DNA of 64,000 nucleotides, taken from assembly GCF_026802175.1 (NCBI RefSeq), contig NZ_CP113797.1, positions 4,875,026 through 4,939,025 of the forward strand, in the 5' to 3' direction. Positions 54,769 to 64,000 of this stretch are shown in pieces (positions within the stretch are counted from its first letter, which is position 1; every line of letters begins with the position of its first letter). Both the position numbers and the translations under genes were made by a program. Source of the DNA: Thermocoleostomius sinensis A174. GTDB taxonomy: Bacteria; Cyanobacteriota; Cyanobacteriia; Elainellales; Elainellaceae. The notes below the pieces were generated by a model. It did no database searches and was not told the DNA's origin. It saw only the letters and a list, made by a program, of their open reading frames with translations.

Positions 54769-55722
54769 TCAGAGCGATCGACCCGGCAACGTGCGGCGGC
54801 TGCCAAACATTTTGGTATAGACATAGGTGAATGCACCTCCCCAAAAGAAAATTTGGCTAGTCAAGTAGATCCACACCATCAATACCATCACGCCGCCTAC
54901 AACCCCATAGGAATTAAACTGGCTGCCAAAGCTAATCACACTGCGGCTGACTAGATTCTGCAACATCATAAATAATGTGGCTGTGATGATGGAGCCTAGC
55001 AATACATCTCCCCAAGTCACGCGCACTGAAGGTAATGCTTTAAACAGCACCATTAATACTAGCGTTAAGATTAGGAACGAAGAAATGAGTTGCAGCAATT
55101 GCAACGTGGTAAAAATATCAATTTCAACAATATTTAGTTGATCGCTAAATTCTTTAATTAATCGTAGAATAATGCGAATAATAATATTAGATAGAAGAGA
55201 GATTACCAATAATCCACCTGCGCCAAGTACTAGCACAAACGAAAAGATCTTGCGCTTAATAAACGCTATCGCAATTTCATTAATACCCGAATCAGTGGCT
55301 GAACGTTTTGCGGTCTCCCAAATAATATCAAAGGTTCGATCGAGCGCGGCAAAAAAGCTACTAGCTGCAATCAACAATAAGATAAATCCCACCACGCCTA
55401 CCCCTACTCTATCTTGGCTCAATTGAACCAGGACTTCCATCACAATGTGGCTCGCTTCTGGTGGTAAAATCTCCCGTGAAATAATAAAGATTTGATTGTA
55501 GATATAGGTGTTGGGCCCAACCAAAAACCCAAAAATGCTGAGAATTACCAAGATGGTTGGAACCAGAGAAAACAAGGCATAGTAGGCTAAGGCCGCCCCC
55601 ATATCCATACAGTTGTCTCGTTGCCATTTCAAGGAAGTCTGAAGCAGCAGACGAGAGATGGGCGATCGAATGATTTTGATCACATATCGTTTGAGAAAAT
55701 TTGTGACGGATTGCTCGGCCAT
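54769..55722 (-). CDS. YihY/BrkB family membrane protein
   Basis: 317 residues. Six membrane helices and the family signatures DNCMDMGAALAYYALFSLVP near residue 36, IAASSFFAALDRTFDIIWE, and FGSQFNSYGVVGGVMVLMVWIYLTSQ in the late part. YihY/BrkB proteins are conserved inner-membrane proteins of uncertain function (once mis-annotated as RNase BN). The start is ATG 55722. Divergent from the 144-residue gene. Confidence 0.92.
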   Translation of the reverse strand: MAEQSVTNFLKRYVIKIIRSPISRLLLQTSLKWQRDNCMDMGAALAYYALFSLVPTILVILSIFGFLVGPNTYIYNQIFIISREILPPEASHIVMEVLVQLSQDRVGVGVVGFILLLIAASSFFAALDRTFDIIWETAKRSATDSGINEIAIAFIKRKIFSFVLVLGAGGLLVISLLSNIIIRIILRLIKEFSDQLNIVEIDIFTTLQLLQLISSFLILTLVLMVLFKALPSVRVTWGDVLLGSIITATLFMMLQNLVSRSVISFGSQFNSYGVVGGVMVLMVWIYLTSQIFFWGGAFTYVYTKMFGSRRTLPGRSL

Positions 55723-55892
55723 TGTCCTTGAATTAGCCCAGTATCATTACGCTACTTAGGATAGAGCATCTTTCTCGTTTCAGTTAGGATCTAGGGCAGT
55801 TTCTCGCCGAAACTTGACCTATTTATGGGTCAACAGTCGTTCCTCTCTATTTATGACAAGATAAAAAAGTGCTTATTGAAATTGGTTGACCG

Positions 55893-56327
55893 ATGTCTTC
55901 AGAAAATTCTCTGGATGCTACTCTGCAACGTTTGCGTGAATTACGCCTAGTCTTACTGCGTTTGCACAAAGCGTTGCTGAACTCTGAACGGATTGTCTAT
56001 GAGCAGTTTCATGGACGCATTCAATCAACAGGTGAGTTTTTTCAGCTTGTAATCAGTCACGAGTGGTTTAGTTGGTTGCGCCCCATCTCACAGTTCATCA
56101 TTCAAATTGACGAGGTGGTCAGTCCCAAAAATTCAACGACCCTGACCGAGGCTAATGGATTGTTGGAAGATGCCCGCAAATTACTCCAGCCTGCGGCAGA
56201 GGGAACAACCCTGCAAAAACGGTACTATCGAGCCATTCAACGCGATCCAGACATTGCCTTGATGCACGCTGAAGCAGTTCAGTTGTTGAACTCAACCGAT
56301 CGCCTCACTCAAGACGGTTTCCATTAA
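55893..56327 (+). CDS. Unknown helical protein, 144 residues
   Basis: The start is ATG 55893. Almost entirely helical: LRELRLVLLRLHKALLNSER, GEFFQLVISHEWFSWLRPIS, LEDARKLLQPAAEGTTLQKR, YYRAIQRDPDIALMHAEAV. The family is not assigned; the order Tyr-Glu-Gln-Phe-HGRI and HEWFSWLRP look like conserved positions. Soluble. Its 3' end overlaps the convergent ABC exporter gene by 23 bases. Confidence 0.65.
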   Translation: MSSENSLDATLQRLRELRLVLLRLHKALLNSERIVYEQFHGRIQSTGEFFQLVISHEWFSWLRPISQFIIQIDEVVSPKNSTTLTEANGLLEDARKLLQPAAEGTTLQKRYYRAIQRDPDIALMHAEAVQLLNSTDRLTQDGFH

Positions 56328-58407
56328 CGGTTGCCGCTAAGTCGGATGGTGGAAGCACAGGGTCTTGGTAGTTGGCTAACTCAGACTGTTGACGAGCCAA
56401 CGATCGATAGGTTTCCTCTAACTGCTTCACGGTCTTCAACAATCCCGTGGCAGCGCGGTAAGCTTCTTCGGCTAATTCATCTTGTTCTTCCAACGTATTG
56501 GCATTGTAATCAATCAGCAGGCTCAGCGAACCCAGCATGGAATTGAGATGTGAACGCAGTTCATAGGAGGTCTGAGCCAGGATTTGGCTGGAATCGAGAT
56601 GGTATGCGCGTGGCTTGGGGGTCTCTGAGAACTGCATTGCATGAAGCTGACTGTAATGCCCCTGCCGTTGCAACAGTTGTTCATGGGTTCCCAATTCCAC
56701 CACCTTGCCACGATCGAGCACAGCAATTTGATGGGCTTTCTGCACCGTTGACAAGCGATGGGCAATTACAATTGTGGTGCGGTCTTGGCTCAGCGTATCG
56801 AGGGCTTGCTGTACTAATCGTTCCGAAACCGTATCCAGCGCACTAGTCGCCTCATCCAGAATCAGGATTTCCGGATTGCGTAACAAAGCCCGAGCGATGG
56901 CAATGCGTTGACGCTGTCCACCTGATAAAATCGTACCTCGATCGCCAATCATCGTGTCTAATCCTTCCGGCAACCGCTGAATGAATTCGTGAGCATTGGC
57001 TCGTTTCACAGCCTCTACGATCGCCGCTTCCGTGACATTCCCGCAGCCATAGGCGATGTTGTTGCGAATGGAATCGTTAAACAAAAACGTATCTTGACTC
57101 ACAATTCCCATCGCTTGTCGCAGCGATCGGAGATCGAACTGCCGTAGATCAGTACCATCGATAGCAATCCGCCCTTCGGTTGGATCATAGAAGCGAGGCA
57201 GCAAATCGACTAGCGTCGTTTTTCCCGCTCCCGACGAACCTACTAGTGCTAAGGTGGTTCCTTTTGGAATCGACAAGCAGATATTTTGTAGAACCCGATG
57301 CGTGCTTTCGGGATAGGCAAACGAAACATTTTCAAAGGTAATGCCAGTGCGAATAGACGGGTAGATGATCGAGCCGTTGGGCATGAACGCCTTGTTATCC
57401 GCTCGCAATAGATCGTGAACCACATCTACAGAAGCGGCCGATCGAGCTAAGTTTTCACGTAGACCATTCAGTTGAGCCACGAATGGCAACAGTCGAAACA
57501 ACACAACAATATACGTCAGTAACGCAGCCGAAAGCGCATCGAGTTGATTGGCAAACAGAATTCTTCCTAGAAGAACTAAGATAAATAAGGCAAGCAAACT
57601 ACTGATTTCGCTGATGGGTGGAATGGCCAACGAAGCCATACGAGATTGAAATTCAACGTGCTCACGCTTGCGAATCAGGTTTCTCAGATAGTGAAACTCC
57701 TGCTGTTCTGTACCAGTGGCTTTGACTAACCGAATTCCGGCAAAGATTTCGATTAGATGCCCAGAATATTCTTGGTTAATCGTGGTGATTAATTTGCCGA
57801 AGCGCTTGGCTCGACTAATGATAAGTTGACTGATTAGCGGAGAGATTGGCAAAAGTAACGTAGTTGCAATTGTCAATTGCCATGAAATTGAAATCAGTAG
57901 CCCGACGAATACAAAGATGGTGATGATAGTAATGATTAGATGAATAGCCGTGCCGATCGTCGTACTAGCACGATTCATTTCACCTCCCAAGCGATTCATT
58001 AAATCCCCGGCTTTGGCCCTGGCGAAATAATCAAGATCTACATCCAACAGTAATTTCAGTCCCTCTTCCTGTAAATCAGAGGTCAGCTTACGGCTGAGGG
58101 CGTTCGACGCCAAATTACTGGCATATACCGCCAAACTTTTCAGAAGAATGAAGCCAAAAATAACGCTGGACATTGCCAACAGCTTTTGGTGGTCATCCAT
58201 GCCGGCAAACGGAGCTAGCAACTTCCGAATCACAGGCGGCCCTGTTTCAAAGACGATCTCTTGCCCTAATAAACTCAGAAAAACAGGCACAATTAAGGCT
58301 GTACTGACGCCATTGAATAATGCGCCCGAAAACCCCAACAAGATATTAGTGACAATCCATCTAGGATATCGTAGCGCCAGATTGTAAAGTAGCTGGTTGG
58401 AGGACAT
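56305..58407 (-). CDS. ABC exporter (HepA/MsbA-like) with histidine-kinase DHp-like tail
   Basis: 700 residues. Six membrane helices (about 20-335), then the ATPase (about 365-590) with GSSGAGKTT (Walker A), LSGGQRQRIAIARAL and ILILDEATSALD (Walker B). Such half-transporters export lipids or glycolipids. The last 100 residues are unusual: ILAQTSYELRSHLNSMLGSL and LEEQDELAEEAYRAATGLL closely follow the dimerisation/phosphoacceptor helices of hybrid histidine kinases (SHELRTPLNSILG...EEAYRSALHLL), but the phosphoacceptor His is Tyr615 and no catalytic ATPase domain follows. It is probably a regulatory or dimerisation module. A glycosyltransferase gene lies 114 bases upstream on the same strand, suggesting a common glycan or glycolipid role. 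Confidence 0.92.
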   Translation of the reverse strand: MSSNQLLYNLALRYPRWIVTNILLGFSGALFNGVSTALIVPVFLSLLGQEIVFETGPPVIRKLLAPFAGMDDHQKLLAMSSVIFGFILLKSLAVYASNLASNALSRKLTSDLQEEGLKLLLDVDLDYFARAKAGDLMNRLGGEMNRASTTIGTAIHLIITIITIFVFVGLLISISWQLTIATTLLLPISPLISQLIISRAKRFGKLITTINQEYSGHLIEIFAGIRLVKATGTEQQEFHYLRNLIRKREHVEFQSRMASLAIPPISEISSLLALFILVLLGRILFANQLDALSAALLTYIVVLFRLLPFVAQLNGLRENLARSAASVDVVHDLLRADNKAFMPNGSIIYPSIRTGITFENVSFAYPESTHRVLQNICLSIPKGTTLALVGSSGAGKTTLVDLLPRFYDPTEGRIAIDGTDLRQFDLRSLRQAMGIVSQDTFLFNDSIRNNIAYGCGNVTEAAIVEAVKRANAHEFIQRLPEGLDTMIGDRGTILSGGQRQRIAIARALLRNPEILILDEATSALDTVSERLVQQALDTLSQDRTTIVIAHRLSTVQKAHQIAVLDRGKVVELGTHEQLLQRQGHYSQLHAMQFSETPKPRAYHLDSSQILAQTSYELRSHLNSMLGSLSLLIDYNANTLEEQDELAEEAYRAATGLLKTVKQLEETYRSLARQQSELANYQDPVLPPSDLAATVNGNRLE

Positions 58408-58521
58408 GCGTTACAGGAAGATGGGACAATCAGTAAGTTCACCTGTAGAATTCCCTGCTGCTGGAAAAAAGCGACAGGCTCATCTTCATCCCGACCAGCA
58501 GCGACCTACCCCAGGCACTTG

Positions 58522-59769
58522 CTAAATCGATCGCCCAACTTGTGTAATCACATCCGCTAGTTTCAGAGCCATTACGTCAAGGCTGTAATAATCGATGCAG
58601 CGCTGTCTGGCGTACTGAGCGCGATCGATCGCCTCCTCAAAATGAGCAAAGATCCACCGAATTTGTGCGGCTAGCTGTTCCGGTGCGTCTGGATCAACCA
58701 AATAGCCCGTCTCGCTCAAAATGCCAGGAATATCGCCCACACGAGTTGCCAAAATTGGCTTGGCCATTGCCATTCCGTCAGTTAATTTCAAGGGAAATTG
58801 CGCTTGGGCGGCGGGCGTATTTCGCTGCGGCACCACAATCACATCGGCTGCGGCAATTACCTCTGGCATGAGCGTATGGGGAACTTTGGGGAGCTTGATG
58901 ATCCAATCTCCCCATTTCGCCAGCAGGTGGCTGTCGTAATCGTCGTATGGACTCCCCCCCACAATGACCAAGCGCAGGGTTGGATCACGAAGTTGTTCGA
59001 TCGCCGTCAATACATCCTCAACACCTTTATAGGGACGTGGTGCACCAGGAAACATCAGCACGCGGTAATGGCTTAAACCATATTTTTGCTTGAGCGCCTG
59101 AACGTCATAGCGAGCAGGGTTGAACAGTACCACATCCTTGCCATTGGGAACATAAGTGCCCCCAAATCGGCGTTGCAAAAATTGCGTATGTACAGTGACG
59201 GCATCGGCTTGACTAATCAACCGTTCCGTCCATTTCAGATAGAGTGGATGATCAGGCAGTCGCAGGGCACCATTAGGTTTGAGCAGATCCCTAGCAAGCT
59301 GTTTTACACAAGGACGATAGTGCCACTTGTCACCGCCATGCCAACTCAGTTCCCAATCATCGATGTCCAAAATTAGGGGACGATGAGTACGCAGCTTTTG
59401 CAGCAAGGCCACACCAAAACTCGTGGGTTTGGGTTTATAGGCATAAATGATGTCGCCATCGATTTGCCGCAACGCCGATCGTACCGATCGCCCAAAGCCG
59501 GGATAGGGTTGCCCAGGAATCGCATCGATTGGCAGGTCAGGGGTGGATTCGATCGCCCCAGCGTCGCCAAAGCAAAACCCCACAAGTTTGACGCGACACC
59601 CCAGTTTTTGTAGCGCTTGGGATAACAAGAAGGGTCGCACTGCGCCCCCCCAGCGCCCAGCTCCACTATTGGACAAATCACTAACAATGATCGAAATACT
59701 GAGATCTGCAAAGGAGGGTATCGGTGTTGGCTGCGGCAATTGGCTGAAGGTCGGAGCATTCGAGGTCAT
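58522..59769 (-). CDS. Glycosyltransferase family 4 (GT-B) protein
   Basis: 415 residues. N-terminal acceptor domain with SNSGAGRWGGAVRPFLLSQA and DGDIIYAYKPKPTSFG; C-terminal nucleotide-sugar domain with VLMFPGAPRPYKGVEDVLTA (the PxxYKG variant of the GT4 start), LRLVIVGGSPYDDYDS, and IVVPQRNTPAAQAQFPLKLTD with the donor-binding Glu position occupied differently (usually EPFG-like). It adds a sugar to an unknown acceptor in the cytoplasm. The start is ATG 59769. It precedes the ABC exporter on the same strand. Confidence 0.88.
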   Translation of the reverse strand: MTSNAPTFSQLPQPTPIPSFADLSISIIVSDLSNSGAGRWGGAVRPFLLSQALQKLGCRVKLVGFCFGDAGAIESTPDLPIDAIPGQPYPGFGRSVRSALRQIDGDIIYAYKPKPTSFGVALLQKLRTHRPLILDIDDWELSWHGGDKWHYRPCVKQLARDLLKPNGALRLPDHPLYLKWTERLISQADAVTVHTQFLQRRFGGTYVPNGKDVVLFNPARYDVQALKQKYGLSHYRVLMFPGAPRPYKGVEDVLTAIEQLRDPTLRLVIVGGSPYDDYDSHLLAKWGDWIIKLPKVPHTLMPEVIAAADVIVVPQRNTPAAQAQFPLKLTDGMAMAKPILATRVGDIPGILSETGYLVDPDAPEQLAAQIRWIFAHFEEAIDRAQYARQRCIDYYSLDVMALKLADVITQVGRSI

Positions 59770-60041
59770 AGTGGCTAATAGGAAAAGGGGGACACGCAGC
59801 AGGTGCGATCGAACAGTGCGCCTTCTTTGAAGATCTACCAGATGAGATCTACCTCAGCCCACCGTTTCTGCTAGAGTGCCCATCCTCAATAGCCAATGCT
59901 CAATTCTCATCCAGTCTCATACTAGAAGCGTTTGTCACCTAGGAGACCAAAGTCCTATGCAAAGCGCTCTAGGTAGGACGAGCCGTGCCCACCACCTAGC
60001 AAAAAGGTTTTCCGGGCGAGCTTGCAGTATGAGCTAGTCCA

Positions 60042-60515
60042 TCACAACTCATGAAAATCGTAGAGCACCACGCCTGTGTTGGGATCATTTTGAATTCCGG
60101 CATAGCCTTTTTTAGCCATGGCGGTCAATTCAGCTTCAACTTCTGCAAAATCGGCCCCTGTGTCCACCACCCCTTGAGTTACAGAAAGTTTACCACCGCG
60201 AGCTTGGGCTGCTTTTAGTAGCTGAATTCTCAACGGTGCTTGCGGAGTTGCCAACTGCGGAGGCTCCAGCGTGCGAGTCACAACGGGTTGAGACGGATCA
60301 TACAGCAGTCCATACTTCATTCGCCGACGTAATTCATGCTCGTCTACCATGTCGGGAATTAACAGCAGATCGACCATTTGACCGACGCCAAACAAGCCCC
60401 AGGTGAAAAACCAGAGCACGCCCGTCGCAATTTTGCCATTGTAAAGACGATGTAGCCCTCCAAAGCCCAAAAAAATGGTCAACCAAAGTAAGTAGGATGT
60501 TTGCTTCCTCTCCAT
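60042..60515 (-). CDS. TM2 domain-containing protein
   Basis: 157 residues. Residues 8-62 form a TM2 domain: two membrane helices with the FLGFGGLHRLYNGKIATGVL and GLFGVGQMVDLLLIPDMV pattern, including the DR/HR-F-Y-G-like turn. The C-terminal 70 residues form a small helical domain (LRIQLLKAAQARGGKLSVTQ, VDTGADFAEVEAELTAMAKK) followed by a strand (GVVLYDFHEL), which resembles a winged-helix fold. The function of TM2 proteins is not established. The start is ATG 60515. Confidence 0.88.
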   Translation of the reverse strand: MERKQTSYLLWLTIFLGFGGLHRLYNGKIATGVLWFFTWGLFGVGQMVDLLLIPDMVDEHELRRRMKYGLLYDPSQPVVTRTLEPPQLATPQAPLRIQLLKAAQARGGKLSVTQGVVDTGADFAEVEAELTAMAKKGYAGIQNDPNTGVVLYDFHEL

Positions 60516-61085
60516 TGCGATGTCCTCAGCGAATGCAGTGCAGTAAATTTAGATCTAAGGGGCATAGACGTTGCTGACTACAGCAGAGAATCTGTTGTTT
60601 CGGCAACCGAGTTGCACCGAACAACCGATCAACTTCAGGTGAATTGCCGAACCGATGCACACGATCGCTTGCTTAAGGGTCCTGCGGTCTAGCTGCAAGC
60701 GCAGATGTCGGCCTAGATTGCATCTGATATTGCGATCTTAGATGAGATTTTTTCAGATTGGGTGAATAGGAAATTCTCTGGGTGCTTCTATCACCGTTAT
60801 TTCATGCTAGTTAAAAATTGGGCAATCTAAGACTAGATGAGCCGTTGGGACTTCCGAACTCCTCATGTTGGTCGTGGTCGTGATTGGTCGTGATTGATCG
60901 TGAGCCTTGCTTGTGAAACTCGATCGAGGTCGCAGTCTTTCCAAAAGAACTGTGAATGTGATACTATCCCTCACTTTCATCACCATAACTGACCGTTGAT
61001 CCTACTTATTCCACCTTGGTAACAAGGGGGGCTGTGGGCTGAAACACCATACTCAAACTGAAATTGCCTATGCTAGCCTCTGGCT
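60516..61085. other. Intergenic region with a short tandem repeat
   Basis: 570 bases with no convincing gene. It contains a degenerate tandem TTGGTCGTGR repeat at 60868-60903 (units TTGGTCGTGG, TTGGTCGTGA, TTGATCGTGA, with a TCGTGA half unit). Confidence 0.45.
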
Positions 61086-61979
61086 ATGGAGGAGGTACAA
61101 CATTTTTACAAAGCAGGTTATCGAGTCGTACTCGTTGTTCTGTGGTTGACGGTATTAATTTTAGCCATCAAATTGTGGGCGGGCTGGGCAACCCGATCGC
61201 TCAGTTTATTGACCGATGCGTTGCATGTTCTGGTTGATAGCTTCAGTACCCTGTTGAGTGCGTTTGCGATCGCATCCCTACGTCACACCAAGGGACAGGA
61301 AATATGGGGACACCGAAAGCGAGATACCCTAGCGGTACTGCTATTGGTGGGGACGTTAGGTTTTTTGGGGTGTACCTTACTGGGGGTAGCAACCTACCAG
61401 TTTCAAGCGCTGATGCACCCTGCGTCTTTGTTACCTGCAATACAAGTCGATGCTCCGTTACTTTGGCTCCTGGCTATGGTGGAGTCTGTTCATATCTGTT
61501 TAGTATTGTTTGAACGATATGAGTCTAGAGTTTTGAAGATTGCGGCGCTGCGTCACAATGCCAATCACGTCTTGCAGGATATTTGGTTAACTATCTTAAT
61601 GTTATTAGGATTAGCAGGGGTGGCGCTGGGCTATGTCTGGCTAGATTCGCTGATGGCAATCGTGCTGTTGCTGATGCTTGTTCCTAGCGTGTGGCGGATG
61701 TTGAATTGGCAAGTTCCATCAATGGTTTATCAAGTTGCCATTGCTCCAGAAGTTTTGGCAAAATTGGTGTTACAGGTTGAGGGCATTGCTGCGTGTCAAC
61801 AAATTCGATCGAAGGGAGTGATTGGTCGCTATGTATTGATTCAAATGCACATCAGTTTGCATCCAGAATTTGTCAATATCGGTCATCTCATTACAGAACG
61901 ATTGGAGAACCTTTTGCGTGAACGCTATGGCACAGTTCAGGTGCGAATTTATGTTAAACAACTGTCTAGTCGTTCATAA
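61086..61979 (+). CDS. Cation diffusion facilitator family transporter
   Basis: 297 residues. Six membrane helices; helix II carries LLTDALHVLVD and helix V LRHNANHVLQD, the Asp/His pairs that bind Zn, Co, Fe or Mn in CDF transporters. A C-terminal cytoplasmic metallochaperone-like domain (about 215-297) has VEGIAACQQIRSKGVIGRYV and IQMHISLHPEFVNIGHL. It exports divalent metal in exchange for H+. The metal is not predictable. The start is ATG 61086. Confidence 0.9.
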   Translation: MEEVQHFYKAGYRVVLVVLWLTVLILAIKLWAGWATRSLSLLTDALHVLVDSFSTLLSAFAIASLRHTKGQEIWGHRKRDTLAVLLLVGTLGFLGCTLLGVATYQFQALMHPASLLPAIQVDAPLLWLLAMVESVHICLVLFERYESRVLKIAALRHNANHVLQDIWLTILMLLGLAGVALGYVWLDSLMAIVLLLMLVPSVWRMLNWQVPSMVYQVAIAPEVLAKLVLQVEGIAACQQIRSKGVIGRYVLIQMHISLHPEFVNIGHLITERLENLLRERYGTVQVRIYVKQLSSRS

Positions 61980-62084
61980 CCAGTTGCTCTAGCGCAGCCT
62001 TTTGACTTTGCAGAGACGACGAAAGAAGGATATCGTTTAAGTACAATTAAGTACGATGTCGAATGTATGATGTTGAAATCGCTC

Positions 62085-62786
62085 TCAACGTCCAATTCCC
62101 ATTGCCATTTGCAGCAGTCCTTTGAACAGGTGAATACCGTCTGTGTTGCCTAACATGGGGTCGGAGGCACGTTCTGGATGCGGCATCATCCCTAGGACAT
62201 TACCGCGACGGTTACAAATGCCAGCAATGTTGTTCAGCGAACCATTGGGGTTGCTCTCAACGGTGCTCTCCCCCGTTAAGGTGCAGTAGCGAAATAACAC
62301 TTGCCGATTGGCTTCCAGATCTTTCAAGGTTTGAGCATCGGCATAGTAGCAGCCTTCTCCGTGAGCGATCGGCAGCGTAATGATCTGCCCCGGTTGATAT
62401 GCTTGTGTCCACGGCAAATCAGCACGCTCAACTTTTAACGGCACTCGATCGCAGACAAAATGCAAATCTCGATTGCGCATCAAGGCTCCCGGCAACAGTC
62501 CGGCTTCGGTTAACACCTGGAACCCATTGCAGATGCCTAGTACAAACTTACCCTGTTCTGCATGTTTAATGGTGGCCTGCATAGCTGGCGAGAACCGGGC
62601 AATGGCCCCGCAGCGCAAATAATCGCCGTAGCTGAAGCCACCGGGCACAATTACCACATCCAGATCAGACAGATCGCTGTCTTCATGCCAAACCATGCGA
62701 GTAGGCTGTTGCAGCAAATCGCGAGTCACCATCGCCACATCGCGATCGCAATTCGATCCGGGAAAAACAATGACGCCAAATTTCAT
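62085..62786 (-). CDS. purQ: Phosphoribosylformylglycinamidine synthase subunit PurQ
   Basis: 233 residues, the glutaminase subunit of FGAM synthase in purine biosynthesis. [15 protein letters not shown] at the start, [20 protein letters not shown], the nucleophile Cys in [10 protein letters not shown], and the late HGEGCYYAD and [11 protein letters not shown] with the His-Glu catalytic pair. The length fits (about 225). The start ATG 62786 is normal. purS and purL are not in the window. It follows purK on the same strand by 107 bases. Confidence 0.96.
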   Translation of the reverse strand: MKFGVIVFPGSNCDRDVAMVTRDLLQQPTRMVWHEDSDLSDLDVVIVPGGFSYGDYLRCGAIARFSPAMQATIKHAEQGKFVLGICNGFQVLTEAGLLPGALMRNRDLHFVCDRVPLKVERADLPWTQAYQPGQIITLPIAHGEGCYYADAQTLKDLEANRQVLFRYCTLTGESTVESNPNGSLNNIAGICNRRGNVLGMMPHPERASDPMLGNTDGIHLFKGLLQMAMGIGR

Positions 62787-62893
62787 CCTTCCTCTTTGTT
62801 ACCCAACTGTACAGGACCTACGCCTTCAGAATACCGCACAGACCGAGCCGATGCGGATCAAACCACAGCAGCAATGGCTTAGCTGTACTAAGC

Positions 62894-64000
62894 TTAGCCA
62901 TACCAAATCGACTCGATCGTCTCAGCTTGGTGTAAGGCGGCGGCTCGTCCTTGCCCTTCTGACAACAGCACCGTCACATGCCCTAGTTTACGGCCCGGTC
63001 GGGCGATCGATTTGCCATACCAATAAACATGCGCATTGGGCAATTGAGCTAGCTGCTGGCGTTTGTCAGCATAGTCGCTTTCAGCCGTTTCATAGCCCAG
63101 CAAATTGACCATCACGGCTCCGCTCCCCTGTAGAGACGGATCACCCAAGGGCAACTGACACACGGCCCGCAACTGTTGTTCAAACTGAGAAGTCACACAA
63201 GCATCGAGGCTATAATGTCCAGAGTTGTGGGTGCGGGGAGCCGTTTCGTTCACCAACACCTGTCCCGTGCGGCTGAGGAAGAATTCAATGCCCATGATGC
63301 CCACAAACTCTAGGCTGGCTAACAGTTTGTGGGCGATCGTTTGCACCTGTTCAACTACAGAAGCGTCTAAATCGCGTGTGACAATAACTCGCCGGCACAC
63401 TTGGTTTTCCTGCTGCGTTTCTACCACAGGATATACAGCCATCTCTCCAGACTGCGATCGGGCTGCCATAACGGCTAACTCGCGATCGAACGGCACAAAC
63501 TCTTCCAGCAGCCAGCGATTCGGCTCGAGACTGCTTTCCCCAATGCAACCTACATGGCATTGTGCTAGCACCTGTTGCAGATGAGGTTGGTCTTTTATGA
63601 TAAAAGTGCCCTGTCCGTCATAACCTAACCGCCGTGATTTCAGCACCACCGGAAACCCTAGTTGGGTCAGATCCGAGTGGGCTTCCAAGGCAACAAATTG
63701 AGGGGTGGGCAATCCCCGATCGCGCAAGTACGATCGCTGATGAAATTTATCTAGCAGTGGTGCAATAGAGTGGAGACGTGGATAGAAACAAACGCCTTGC
63801 TGTTCCAATTGTTGTAACGCTTCGAGGTCAATAAATTCGTTTTCAAAGGTGATGACTTCGCACAATCGGGCTAATTTGGCTGTAGCACTAGCATCGGCAA
63901 TTGGCGCAAAGATAGTATGGGTGGCGATCGACACCGCTGGATCAGTCGGACTTGGCGTTTGCACCACTAACTCCACATCCAGTTTTGAAGCGGCAGCCGC
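62894..64000 (-). CDS. purK: 5-(carboxyamino)imidazole ribonucleotide synthase (5' end beyond the window)
   Basis: The frame is open to base 64000, so the N-terminus is missing; the GTG at 63976 is internal, since AAAASKLDVELVVQTPSPTD reads through it and matches the early PurK region. ATP-grasp features: CEVITFENEFIDLEAL, LGFPVVLKSRRLGYDGQG (ATP-binding Lys and glycine loop), LLEEFVPFDRELAVMAARS, and VNETAPRTHNSGHYSLDAC, the PurK signature. It carboxylates AIR on nitrogen with ATP and bicarbonate in purine synthesis. About 369 residues are seen of an expected 380-390. Confidence 0.95.
   Translation of the reverse strand, partial: AAAASKLDVELVVQTPSPTDPAVSIATHTIFAPIADASATAKLARLCEVITFENEFIDLEALQQLEQQGVCFYPRLHSIAPLLDKFHQRSYLRDRGLPTPQFVALEAHSDLTQLGFPVVLKSRRLGYDGQGTFIIKDQPHLQQVLAQCHVGCIGESSLEPNRWLLEEFVPFDRELAVMAARSQSGEMAVYPVVETQQENQVCRRVIVTRDLDASVVEQVQTIAHKLLASLEFVGIMGIEFFLSRTGQVLVNETAPRTHNSGHYSLDACVTSQFEQQLRAVCQLPLGDPSLQGSGAVMVNLLGYETAESDYADKRQQLAQLPNAHVYWYGKSIARPGRKLGHVTVLLSEGQGRAAALHQAETIESIWYG

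Overview
The window looks like the chromosome of a cyanobacterium. Evidence: many GCGATCGC-type octamers (HIP1-like), a light-dependent protochlorophyllide reductase, an acyl-ACP reductase of the alkane pathway, a proton-translocating transhydrogenase pair, an FtsH of cyanobacterial type, and heptanucleotide tandem repeats between genes. No rRNA, tRNA, CRISPR array, integrase or complete insertion sequence was recognised, so this is mostly ordinary chromosome with lineage-specific islands.

Layout. 1-7.9 kb: housekeeping and orphan genes (ADP-ribosylglycohydrolase fragment, lipid kinase, KTSC protein, a large toroid-like protein, Uma2 nuclease-fold protein, a decayed TonB-receptor AMIN fragment, LPOR, PHP phosphoesterase, TenA-like protein). 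8.5-24 kb: a type 1 secretion island. A CHRD/RTX protein and an RTX protein (likely cargo) flank a PPIase - ABC exporter - HlyD adaptor operon, mixed with a topoisomerase IB and several unrecognised small genes. 24.2-30.1 kb: an operon of a Ser/Thr kinase with WD40 repeats, a membrane Fe-S protein and an FHA-flavoreductase-ferredoxin fusion, bounded by a terminator and followed by a dense run of stem-loops. 31-35.4 kb: an OmpR-type regulator, a damaged PAS sensor and an unknown protein. 35.7-41.4 kb: pntB/pntA and an aar gene with no ado partner beside it. 41.4-46.8 kb: envelope-related genes (DUF2079, polysaccharide flippase, EamA transporter, galE). 47-54.3 kb: cobB, a Na+/H+ antiporter, an inositol-phosphatase family enzyme, ftsH and a short-chain dehydrogenase. 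54.4-59.8 kb: YihY/BrkB protein, an unknown gene, an ABC exporter with a histidine-kinase-like tail, and a glycosyltransferase. 60-64 kb: TM2 protein, CDF transporter, purQ and the 5'-truncated purK.

How genes may work together. The secretion operon probably exports the two RTX-type proteins; an imperfect palindrome (TAATTRGAAC...GTTCCAATTA) occurs upstream of both cargo genes and again in the divergent region between the kinase operon and the response regulator, hinting at a shared regulator or a small mobile palindrome. The kinase operon pairs a kinase with a phosphothreonine-reading FHA domain fused to an electron-transfer module and with a membrane Fe-S protein, suggesting phosphorylation-controlled electron flow. 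The ABC exporter at 56.3-58.4 kb and the glycosyltransferase next to it probably serve envelope glycan or glycolipid export.

The most promising leads are the kinase/Fe-S/FHA-reductase operon, the stem-loop array at 24.5-24.75 kb, the ABC exporter with a DHp-like tail lacking its histidine, the repeated palindrome, the heptamer repeat inside cobB, and the orphan aar. All assignments come from reading the sequence; no database search was run.
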